From Maribacter luteus (GTDB lineage: Bacteria; Bacteroidota; Bacteroidia; Flavobacteriales; Flavobacteriaceae): a stretch of DNA of 64,000 nt. The translations under genes and the position numbers were made by a program. The notes beneath the pieces are model-generated. The model saw only the letters and a list, made by a program, of their open reading frames with translations. It made no database searches and was not told where the DNA came from. This document shows, piece after piece, positions 46,103 to 52,442 of the stretch; position 1 is the stretch's first letter, and every line of letters starts with the position of its first letter. The stretch spans positions 62,001-126,000 of the forward strand of contig NZ_WKJH01000006.1 of NCBI RefSeq assembly GCF_009674825.1, written 5' to 3'.

Positions 46103-46147
46103 AAATACCCCCATGAAGGTTCAATTACTTCCTTTGGGGGTATTTTT
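46103..46147. terminator. Bidirectional terminator overlapping a stop codon
   Basis: Stem AATACCCCC / GGGGGTATT (46104-46112 and 46136-46144) with inner pairs AAGG / CCTT, flanked by T and A runs. It ends ackA on the plus strand. For the minus-strand gene ending at 46121, the stop codon lies inside the hairpin. Confidence 0.85.
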
Positions 46148-46489
46148 ATTGCTTCTTCCACGGTTGGCATTGTGCTCTTCGTGATATTTACGAATATTCT
46201 CTTCTTGATAATTTTTTACGCGTTCGTACCTGTGACGTGTCAAGTCTATGTTCCTATATCTGGGAGGTAGTTCCCTACGCCTCACCCAGACTCCACCATC
46301 CAAGTACAGGTATGTTTGGGCCGATAGGTCATAATAAACGCTGAATTCAGGAAAATAAACATAACGTACGACCTCTAAACGATTGGGGTAAAACCAATTG
46401 GGGGGACGATAATTTGGCCTTGATGAAATTACTACAGGGCCACAACTGAACATAAACAACAGTCCTAACAAAATGCTTAACTTTTTCAT
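46121..46489 (-). CDS. Small hypothetical lipoprotein rich in Arg and Tyr
   Basis: 122 residues with a lipoprotein signal (LLGLLFMFSC, Cys16). The mature part is rich in Tyr, Arg and Pro (RPNYRPPNWFYPNRLEVVRYVYFPEFSVYYDL) and ends in a charged, low-complexity tail (KYHEEHNANRGRSNKN). I see no named domain. The 3' end of the gene is contained in the bidirectional terminator. A palindrome centred 56 bp before its start links it to the stress island. Function unknown. Confidence 0.75.
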   Translation of the reverse strand: MKKLSILLGLLFMFSCGPVVISSRPNYRPPNWFYPNRLEVVRYVYFPEFSVYYDLSAQTYLYLDGGVWVRRRELPPRYRNIDLTRHRYERVKNYQEENIRKYHEEHNANRGRSNKNTPKGSN

Positions 46490-46508
46490 GATATTTACTT
46501 TTCTACCT

Positions 46509-46551
46509 TAAAATAAATCCATGTAGGGTTAAGAAGTAATGATCTACATCA
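46509..46551 (-). promoter_or_regulatory. Island operator of the small lipoprotein gene
   Basis: TGAT-CTAC-ATCA at 46540-46551, palindromic outward as AATGAT..ATCATT. The candidate -7 box at the 33-bp spacing, TTATTTTA (46509-46516), has two mismatches. Confidence 0.55.
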
Positions 46552-46599
46552 TTTAGATGTAAAATCCCATGAGCAGTGGGCCAAAGAAGCCTGTCAGAA

Positions 46600-46642
46600 T
46601 GATTTAAATCATTCCGATTTGATAAATGGAGCCCTACATTCG
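46600..46642 (+). promoter_or_regulatory. Island operator and -7 box of the YtxH cassette
   Basis: Eighteen-base perfect palindrome GAATGATTTAAATCATTC around TGAT-TTAA-ATCA (46600-46611) and box TACATTCG (one mismatch) at 46635-46642; centre spacing exactly 33 bp. The palindrome centre is 74 bp before the ATG at 46680. Confidence 0.68.
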
Positions 46643-46679
46643 TTATCGTAATTCAATATTCACCTTAAATATTTTAATC

Positions 46680-47009
46680 ATGACAAACGATAGTGGAAAC
46701 ATCATGTTGGCCTTATTGACAGGAGCTGCGATAGGAGCAGGGTTTGGAATACTTTATGCACCTGATAAGGGTACTAAAACCCGTGAGAAAATAAGAGAAA
46801 AAGCTTTGGATACCACACACGAAATTACCGAACGTGTTACCCATGCCAAAGACGAACTGACTAAAACCGCCAACGAGAAAAAGGTTGAGTTCGAACAAAA
46901 GTTAGAGGACACTTTATCCAATATGAGTTATAAGGCCGATGATATCATCGCGACCTTGGAACGTAAGTTAGAAGAATTGAAAAAGAAAAATGCACAACTT
47001 CAGAAATAA
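46680..47009 (+). CDS. YtxH domain protein (copy 1)
   Basis: 109 residues from the ATG at 46680 (MTNDSGNIML); a frame beginning at 46626 would overlap the -7 box. A glycine-zipper-like hydrophobic segment (about 10-28, LALLTGAAIGAGFGILYAPDKG) with the YtxH signature APDKGTKTREKI is followed by a charged coiled coil (about 35-108). Membrane-associated; general-stress proteins of this family have no known activity. First of a three-gene cassette repeated at 58051-58936. Confidence 0.88.
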   Translation: MTNDSGNIMLALLTGAAIGAGFGILYAPDKGTKTREKIREKALDTTHEITERVTHAKDELTKTANEKKVEFEQKLEDTLSNMSYKADDIIATLERKLEELKKKNAQLQK

Positions 47010-47015
47010 CGCCAT

Positions 47016-47360
47016 ATGGGTTTTGATGATTTAAAGAAGGATCTAATAGAGGCCGATGTCGATATTAGGTCCTATCTAGAGAACAGCGAGGAATATTTTA
47101 AACTGAAAATATTCAAGGCCCTAATGCGGGCGGTAACTTCATTTACCCATTTTTTTCTTTTAGGGGCCCTTTTGGTAATGGGTCTGTTTTTTATTTCCCT
47201 GGCACTTTCTTATGTAATCGGTGATGCAATGGGAAATACACTTTACGGCTTTTTCATTGTTGGTGCTTTTTATCTGGTGGTTGCTGTGTTATGCTATATT
47301 TTCAGGGGAAGGTTGGATCGCCCCTTACTCCGAAAATTCTCTAGATATTATTTTGAATAA
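47016..47360 (+). CDS. Holin-like membrane protein of the YtxH cassette (copy 1)
   Basis: 114 residues: an N-terminal soluble helix (about 1-35), two membrane segments (about 45-66 and 72-95) and a short basic C-terminus. It resembles the phage-holin-3-6/DUF1469 family, typically found downstream of YtxH genes. The two segments lie in SFTHFFLLGALLVMGLFFISLAL and GFFIVGAFYLVVAVLCYIF. It follows the YtxH gene after 6 bases. The counterpart at 58257-58604 shares length and layout. Confidence 0.85.
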   Translation: MGFDDLKKDLIEADVDIRSYLENSEEYFKLKIFKALMRAVTSFTHFFLLGALLVMGLFFISLALSYVIGDAMGNTLYGFFIVGAFYLVVAVLCYIFRGRLDRPLLRKFSRYYFE

Positions 47361-47466
47361 AGTCAAAAGTACCCTATTTGGTATTCGATACCCAAGAAGG
47401 TTTCAATAGCAGTGAAATGGGTATATCGATACGTTGTGGTAAATCATGAATTAAGAGTTTGAACAG

Positions 47467-47676
47467 ATGAAGGAATACAGGTCTTTTACAGAAATAGATA
47501 GGCAATTGAAAATATTGAACCTTCAAAGGGAGATAGATTTGGAACACTTTAAATTAAGCCTGAATCGATTTAGAACCGATTTATATCCTACACAATTATT
47601 GGGAGGGTTCAAAGGGATAATACAAAAAACCGTGATTACATTTATTTTACAGAAGTTGCGAAAAATAAGGCGGTAG
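47467..47676 (+). CDS. Small protein of the YtxH cassette (copy 1)
   Basis: 69 residues, basic, starting MKEYRSFTEIDRQLKILNLQ, with a helical body and a C-terminal amphipathic helix ending KLRKIRR. It resembles the DUF6327-type small proteins of Flavobacteriia. It has clear similarity in layout to the 68-residue protein at 58051-58257 (start, LNLxRxIxxE helix, hydrophobic end). It sits 106 bases after the holin-like gene on the same strand. Function unknown. Confidence 0.75.
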   Translation: MKEYRSFTEIDRQLKILNLQREIDLEHFKLSLNRFRTDLYPTQLLGGFKGIIQKTVITFILQKLRKIRR

Positions 47677-47803
47677 AAATTCGTCGGTTATCCATATACT
47701 CCCGCACCTTTCACAATTTAGATTCAAATACAATTGTAAAACTATTGACTTTCAATTTTTACAGCCGTATATTTAGTCTCTTGGCTAAATAAATGGTTAT
47801 GAT

Positions 47804-48604
47804 ATGAATATTGGATTGGCGCTATCCGGAGGCGGTGTTCGAGGGATTGCCCACATCGGCGTAATAAAAGCACTGGAAGAACACGGTATTTCTCCCAATT
47901 ATATTGCCGGGACAAGTGCTGGGGCCATAGTGGGAGCTCTATATGCCAATGGTAATTCCTGTAAAGAGATACTCGATTTCTTTAAATTGACCGATGTTTT
48001 CAGCATCAACAAATTTGCCCTTGGTAAACCCGGGATCATAGATACCGAGAAGTTGTATGATAGTTTTAAGGTGATTTTAGGGACCGATGATTTCCATGTC
48101 CTGAAAAGACATTTATATATAACCGCAACCAATATTATCGACGGTACGTTACATATTTTCAATGAAGGTGAGCTTATTAGACCAATTTTGGCCTCAGCCG
48201 CATTTCCTGCAGTATTTACTCCAATTCAAATAGGGGAAGACCATTTTATAGATGGCGGAACTTTGAATAATTTTCCCGTTGATCTGATTACGGAACAATG
48301 TGACAAGATCATTGGGGTTTACGTGAATCCGTTCGAGAAGAAAAACATTAAAGACCTAAAACATTCTTTCAGCGTTCTGGACAGGGCCTACAAGATACGA
48401 TCGGCCCATGATTCCATATCAAAGTTCAAAGATTGCAGTGTGGTGATCAGTCCTAGGGAATTGAAGAAAGTAGGTACTTTTACCGTAAGGGATATGGATG
48501 CCGTATTCAATTTGGGTTATGAGGCGGCCATGGCCAAATTAACCAAGGAAAAGGTAGCTGAGATTCTTGGGGAATGGAAAGATCCCCGTGATGGTAAAAA
48601 ATAA
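47804..48604 (+). CDS. Patatin-like phospholipase
   Basis: 266 residues of the bacterial patatin family (lipid acyl hydrolase). The oxyanion motif LSGGGVRGIAHIG (residues 7-19), the nucleophile Ser38 in GTSAG and the catalytic Asp150 in IDGG form the complete Ser-Asp dyad. No signal peptide is seen, so it probably acts in the cytosol or at the inner leaflet. No island palindrome was found upstream; only a lone TGAC half site is present. It converges on hsp20. Confidence 0.93.
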   Translation: MNIGLALSGGGVRGIAHIGVIKALEEHGISPNYIAGTSAGAIVGALYANGNSCKEILDFFKLTDVFSINKFALGKPGIIDTEKLYDSFKVILGTDDFHVLKRHLYITATNIIDGTLHIFNEGELIRPILASAAFPAVFTPIQIGEDHFIDGGTLNNFPVDLITEQCDKIIGVYVNPFEKKNIKDLKHSFSVLDRAYKIRSAHDSISKFKDCSVVISPRELKKVGTFTVRDMDAVFNLGYEAAMAKLTKEKVAEILGEWKDPRDGKK

Positions 48605-48606
48605 AA

Positions 48607-48659
48607 CCCCTAATCCCATTTACTATAATACATGGACGCTTTTAGATTGGGAAAAGGGG
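48607..48659. terminator. Weak hairpin between patatin and hsp20 genes
   Basis: Interrupted stem CCCC-taa-TCCCA / TGGGA-aaa-GGGG (48607-48618 and 48648-48659) with a 29-base loop, placed between two convergent stops. No clear T tract follows. Confidence 0.3.
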
Positions 48660-48682
48660 CGTGATAGAAACAATCGTTGAAA

Positions 48683-49150
48683 CTATCCTATTTCAACAAC
48701 TTTAGGTTTGTGTTTTTTGGCAACCTCCTTTTTGTCGAGTTTAAAGCTTAAAATACCATCATTGTATTTCGCTTTAATTTCTTCATCCTTCACATTCTCT
48801 GGTAATTGTAGTGATCTTTCGAAGGCATTGTAACTAAATTCCCGACGGGTATAATTATCTTTTTCTTCTTCGTCTTCGGAAGTTTTTTCCGCAGAAATGT
48901 TCAAACAGCCATCATCAATGGTAATATTGAAATCTTTTTTGTCAAAACCGGGCGCTGCCAGTTCTATTTCATAATGGCCTTTATTTTCCTTTATGTTAAG
49001 GGCTGGTTCCCCTTTTCTTCCATTCCAAAAATCATCATTTATTAATCCTTGGTTCCAAAATCCCTTGTCGAAAAAATCCTCCATATCAAAGAAATCAGAG
49101 GTAACTAGATTTCGAAAAGGTCTCTTTTTGTTGAATTTTACTAGTGACAT
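48683..49150 (-). CDS. Small heat shock protein, Hsp20 family
   Basis: 155 residues: variable N-terminal region, then an alpha-crystallin domain (about 50-145) with GHYEIELAAPGFDKKDFNITIDDGCLNISAE, the AFERSLQLPENV loop, and a C-terminal extension ending KPKVVEIG with the IxV-like element VVEI. It is an ATP-independent holdase that forms oligomers and binds unfolding proteins. A palindrome plus perfect -7 box precede it. Divergent from the sigma-like gene at 49333. Confidence 0.95.
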   Translation of the reverse strand: MSLVKFNKKRPFRNLVTSDFFDMEDFFDKGFWNQGLINDDFWNGRKGEPALNIKENKGHYEIELAAPGFDKKDFNITIDDGCLNISAEKTSEDEEEKDNYTRREFSYNAFERSLQLPENVKDEEIKAKYNDGILSFKLDKKEVAKKHKPKVVEIG

Positions 49151-49183
49151 AATACTTTTTTAGGTTAAACATTCATTTGAACA

Positions 49184-49226
49184 CAAAATTAATGGTGATA
49201 GGGAAGGTAAGGAATGATGTGGGTCA
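49184..49226 (-). promoter_or_regulatory. Island operator and -7 box of hsp20
   Basis: TGAT-GTGG-GTCA at 49215-49226 and a perfect minus-strand box TAATTTTG at 49184-49191; centre spacing exactly 33 bp. The palindrome centre is 70 bp before the start. Confidence 0.68.
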
Positions 49227-49248
49227 GTCGCACAAGGTTTTTCAATAC

Positions 49249-49291
49249 TGATCTTTATCATTTTATTCGGTGATAAATGATGGTAGATTTA
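49249..49291 (+). promoter_or_regulatory. Island operator and -7 box of the sigma-like gene
   Basis: TGAT-CTTT-ATCA at 49249-49260 and box TAGATTTA (one mismatch) at 49284-49291; centre spacing 33 bp. The palindrome centre is 78 bp before the ATG at 49333. Confidence 0.62.
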
Positions 49292-49332
49292 AGAAAGTGA
49301 AAAATGATTGTTAATTTCTAAAACAGCACATC

Positions 49333-50034
49333 ATGATAGTAAAACAATTGGCCCAGCATAAAGAAGAGAACGATTTTGAGCAGTTCTATACTAAAATATC
49401 GACCTTGGAACCCGATTTAAAAAAATTTATGTCAAGAAGTTTAAAGGCTGCAGAGAACCAGGCCGCTGTTGACAGGGGGTTCTATAACGCAGATGAACTC
49501 TTAGATGAGATTTACCTTGAGGTTTTTAAGGAGTTCGCGGATTATATGGATGCAGATAAATTAAAAACCATTCTTTTCTCAAAAGCCATCCAGAAAATCG
49601 AGGAAAAAAAGATCATAGAACAGGAAACCCCAGAGTATGTAAGTACGGAGAAAATGCTTAAGGACGAGATGAATGCCTTGGATGAAAAATTTACCACACA
49701 GGCAGATGGAGATTTGATATTGAACACCGAACTTGATGACATCTCGTATAAGCAAACCATGGAGCGTCCGAATAAATTGATTTTGGATACTACCTTGGAA
49801 GAACAATTGATCAAGAAGTTGGATATTGACGATTCCCTTTTACCTTCAATGGAAAGACGTACCACTTTTGGTGCCCTATTCAATAATATTCCTCCAAGAA
49901 GTAAGTCCGTTTTAGAGCTGTTCGCCTTTGGTAACCGTAGTGAGCGTGAAATTTCTGAAATTTTGGAAGTGCCCGAAACCATTGTGATCAGTACGGTTAG
50001 GAAGCTTAAAGAACGATTTAGGCTTATAGAATAG
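49333..50034 (+). CDS. Sigma-70-like protein with a C-terminal region 4 HTH
   Basis: 233 residues. The last 55 residues look like sigma region 4: NIPPRSKSVLELFAFGNRSEREISEILEVPETIVISTVRKLKERF, with the typical helix-turn-helix spacing. The N-terminal 70 residues could be a diverged region 2, but the usual promoter-melting aromatic motif is not obvious. The middle (about 90-165) is acidic and low in hydrophobics, longer than the linker of ordinary ECF sigma factors. No anti-sigma gene is adjacent. Candidates are an unusual ECF-like factor or an RNA-polymerase-binding regulator. It is preceded by an island-type promoter. Confidence 0.7.
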   Translation: MIVKQLAQHKEENDFEQFYTKISTLEPDLKKFMSRSLKAAENQAAVDRGFYNADELLDEIYLEVFKEFADYMDADKLKTILFSKAIQKIEEKKIIEQETPEYVSTEKMLKDEMNALDEKFTTQADGDLILNTELDDISYKQTMERPNKLILDTTLEEQLIKKLDIDDSLLPSMERRTTFGALFNNIPPRSKSVLELFAFGNRSEREISEILEVPETIVISTVRKLKERFRLIE

Positions 50035-50083
50035 ATTTGTTGGGCCTTGTGCCAGGGTTTATAGATTTGACGTTCCGAAAATA

Positions 50084-50113
50084 AAAAAGGGAGGCCCCAC
50101 GCCTCCCTTTTTA
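50084..50113 (+). terminator. Rho-independent terminator of the sigma-like gene
   Basis: Stem AAAGGGAGGC / GCCTCCCTTT (50086-50095 and 50101-50110) with loop CCCAC, followed by TT. Confidence 0.9.
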
Positions 50114-50121
50114 ACTTTATA

Positions 50122-50143
50122 GATCCTCTTCCCCAAGAGGATC
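50122..50143. other. Perfect 9-bp hairpin after the terminator
   Basis: GATCCTCTT / AAGAGGATC (50122-50130 and 50135-50143) with loop CCCC and no T tract. It could be an operator, a processing site or a structured RNA element. Confidence 0.5.
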
Positions 50144-50379
50144 CTTATCACATACTCATAAGACAAATGTATAGGTCTTCCCAAGTTGGGGGTAACGTTA
50201 TAACATTGAAAATTGCCACAATCGATTAAAACGGTTTTTAAAATTATTCACAAGTGATAGCTATTCTTCTTTCCCTTCAATAATGAAAATTCAGGGTCGG
50301 TAAAATTTGGTGAATCCCATGGATTTTATTTAGGTCAATTATAAAATCCATAACGTCAATGGCTAAGGGAGTTTACTTC

Positions 50380-50387
50380 TAAATTTG
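50380..50387 (+). promoter_or_regulatory. Candidate -7 box TAAATTTG of dps
   Basis: A perfect TAnnTTTG box 25 bases before the ATG at 50412. No -33 TTTG and no full palindrome precede it; only a GTCA half site at 50355-50358. Confidence 0.5.
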
Positions 50388-50411
50388 GGTATAACCTTAA
50401 AAATAAATATT

Positions 50412-50903
50412 ATGCAAAGTACAGAAACCGCCATTGGCATTAAAAAAGACAATAGAAAAGAAGTAGTGAAAATGTTGAAGCAGCTACTTTCAGATGAGTA
50501 TATCATGTATACCAAGTATAGAAACGCTCATTGGAACGTTGAGGGTCATGATTTTCATAGTAAGCATGTCTTTTTTGAACAAGAATATGGCAAGTTAGAG
50601 AATACGATAGATGAAGTCGCTGAACGTATACGAATGCTGGGTTTTTATGCCCCAGGAAGTATGCAACAGTTTTTGGAGCTATCCGAACTAAAGGAAAACG
50701 GACCCACATCAAACGATAGTATAAGTTTTATGGAGGTGTTATTGGAAGATCATAATACTATTATCAAATTCATTAGGGAAAGTATAGGGGAGAATGCCGA
50801 AGCGCACAATGATGAAGGTACGGCAGATTTCATAACCGCTATAATGCAAATGCACGAGCAAATGGCCTGGATGCTGCGCTCTTCATTAAAAACCTTTTCA
50901 TAG
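50412..50903 (+). CDS. dps: Dps family DNA-protection ferritin
   Basis: 163 residues from the ATG at 50412 (MQSTETAIGIKK); a longer frame from 50385 overlaps the -7 box. Dps dodecamers oxidise Fe(II) with H2O2 and shield DNA in stationary phase. The ferroxidase signature is complete: AHWNVEGHDFHSKHVFFEQEYGKL, with His40 and His52 and the acidic residues behind it, then DEVAERIRMLG. Four-helix length is normal. Stand-alone gene with its own terminator. Confidence 0.95.
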   Translation: MQSTETAIGIKKDNRKEVVKMLKQLLSDEYIMYTKYRNAHWNVEGHDFHSKHVFFEQEYGKLENTIDEVAERIRMLGFYAPGSMQQFLELSELKENGPTSNDSISFMEVLLEDHNTIIKFIRESIGENAEAHNDEGTADFITAIMQMHEQMAWMLRSSLKTFS

Positions 50904-50921
50904 TCTAAAGCTTATCATTAC

Positions 50922-50965
50922 AAAAAAAAACAGCATCAAGGAATTTTCCTTGCTGCTGTTTTTTT
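50922..50965 (+). terminator. Rho-independent terminator of dps
   Basis: Stem CAGC..CAAGGA / TCCTTG..GCTG (50931-50958) with a two-base bulge, flanked by A9 and T7. Confidence 0.85.
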
Positions 50966-51121
50966 ACCCATACTCTTTTTAATTTATTATAGCCGTTAAG
51001 TTGATAATGGTATAGCGGTATATCCTAATTTCAATGGGCACTGGGCCTTTTAATCATGATGAACGCCTACTCAACCAGTATTCTTTTTCTGACCTTTGTG
51101 TTTAGATGTAGAACATGTATG

Positions 51122-51158
51122 TAAAAAAAAAATCCGTCGGTGAGACGGATTTTTTTTG
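51122..51158. terminator. Terminator between dps region and the AraC gene
   Basis: Stem AAATCCGTC / GACGGATTT (51130-51138 and 51144-51152), loop GGTGA, with A and T runs on both sides. It stops the minus-strand AraC transcript. Confidence 0.93.
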
Positions 51159-51177
51159 ATTTTGCTTGAATGATTTA

Positions 51178-52209
51178 TTATGCCGATAAAGCGATTTCGT
51201 TTTGATTGTCTTGATAGTATTTTGGACTACAATTATACTTTTCCTTGAATATTTTGGAAAAATAGCTTCTACTGGTCAATCCTATGGTGTAAACGATTTC
51301 CGAAATATTTAGGTCCGTAGTACGGATTAGGTTTTCGGCTGTTTCTATACGTACGTTTCTTATATAATCAGAAACGGTTCTATTGTGTAATAATTTAAAA
51401 CCTTCCTGCAACTTGGCGGGTGACATCCCTGCTTTTTTGCTCAATCCCTTCATACTGTATTTTCGCTCGGGATAGTTTTGGATAAAATCTGACAACTCTT
51501 TAACCATTTCCATTTCATTCTTACTTAATGACCCGGTCTCATTCGATAAACTTCTTACATCTTCTTTATGTTGTTGCACTTCCAGGGCCAGCATTAAGTG
51601 TACTATCCCTTTTACCAGAAGCCTCCTGACTATACCTCGTTGCTTTATGGCTTGTAACTTTTCCATTTTTTCGGTTATTTTTAAATTATAAGAACCGACG
51701 TAGGCAAAAATTTCTTTTCCATCTTTGGGCATAAAGGTTTCCAAAAGTTGTTTCTGCAAAAGGTTTATATTATGGTCCAGTCTTCCATTTTCATGGGTGT
51801 CAACGGAAATATATGAAAACCGGATGCGTTGCTCTTTCTTGAAGAACAATGCCGTATCCCTACTAGGGTCACAAGCAAAAATGCCGGTTTGAAATTGGTT
51901 AAGATTCCTTTTAGTCCCTTTTAGGTCAAAGCTATGTTGCATTTGCCCTTGGGCACAATACAGAAAATAAATAGGATTGGTATTTGGGGTATGGTTAAGA
52001 ATAGTGGTATCCTGATTAAAAGTAATATCGTATTCCAAGAAAGAAATGGTCTCGTTGACTTCGATCCCGGTAATCTCGCCCTGTACCAAGTCATTGTCAA
52101 GGCTCAAATTATATTCTTTAGGAAGACTTTTCAATTCTCCCCCAAAATCCGATTGTAACTGCTTAAAGGTTTCTTCAATGCTGTTTGTTTTGAGTTCTGT
52201 GATTTTCAT
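51178..52209 (-). CDS. AraC family transcriptional regulator
   Basis: 343 residues. The N-terminal half is a beta-rich effector-like domain; the C-terminal 100 residues form the double HTH of AraC/XylS proteins (YSMKGLSKKAGMSPAKLQEGFKLLHNRTVSDYIRN, then NLIRTTDLNISEIVYTIGLTSRSYFSKIFKEKYNCSPKYY). The long N-terminal domain and the moderate size are typical of Bacteroidota ligand-responsive AraC proteins. No signal peptide or receiver domain is seen. No target is evident nearby; the neighbouring gene on the same strand is the histidine kinase, 233 bases away. Confidence 0.9.
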   Translation of the reverse strand: MKITELKTNSIEETFKQLQSDFGGELKSLPKEYNLSLDNDLVQGEITGIEVNETISFLEYDITFNQDTTILNHTPNTNPIYFLYCAQGQMQHSFDLKGTKRNLNQFQTGIFACDPSRDTALFFKKEQRIRFSYISVDTHENGRLDHNINLLQKQLLETFMPKDGKEIFAYVGSYNLKITEKMEKLQAIKQRGIVRRLLVKGIVHLMLALEVQQHKEDVRSLSNETGSLSKNEMEMVKELSDFIQNYPERKYSMKGLSKKAGMSPAKLQEGFKLLHNRTVSDYIRNVRIETAENLIRTTDLNISEIVYTIGLTSRSYFSKIFKEKYNCSPKYYQDNQNEIALSA

Positions 52210-52442
52210 GGCGTTGTTTTTTAAGGGTTCCTGATTCTTTAATCAATTTGTTGATACAAAGTTCGTCATCGACCCCGCTTTTGCCGTTATACAATTATTG
52301 CATTCTGTTATATAATTATCGGAAATACCTAAACAAAAAGTTAAATTCTTTTCTTTTAGGCCTGTTTAAGGGGCAATATAAGGAGGCTTATAAAAGTCAA
52401 TAGAGGTAGGTGGAGTGTTGTTTTATATGAATTGCACCGGTT

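Larger units (their letters stand above)
50035..50411. other. Intergenic region before dps
   Basis: 377 bases without a gene. It holds the terminator at 50084, a second perfect hairpin at 50122, and the dps -7 box at 50380. The rest, about 50150-50370, shows nothing recognisable. Confidence 0.7.

Noticed and set aside
47746-47757. TGAC half site upstream of the patatin gene
   Set aside because: Only one half is present, and no -7 box sits 33 bp downstream.
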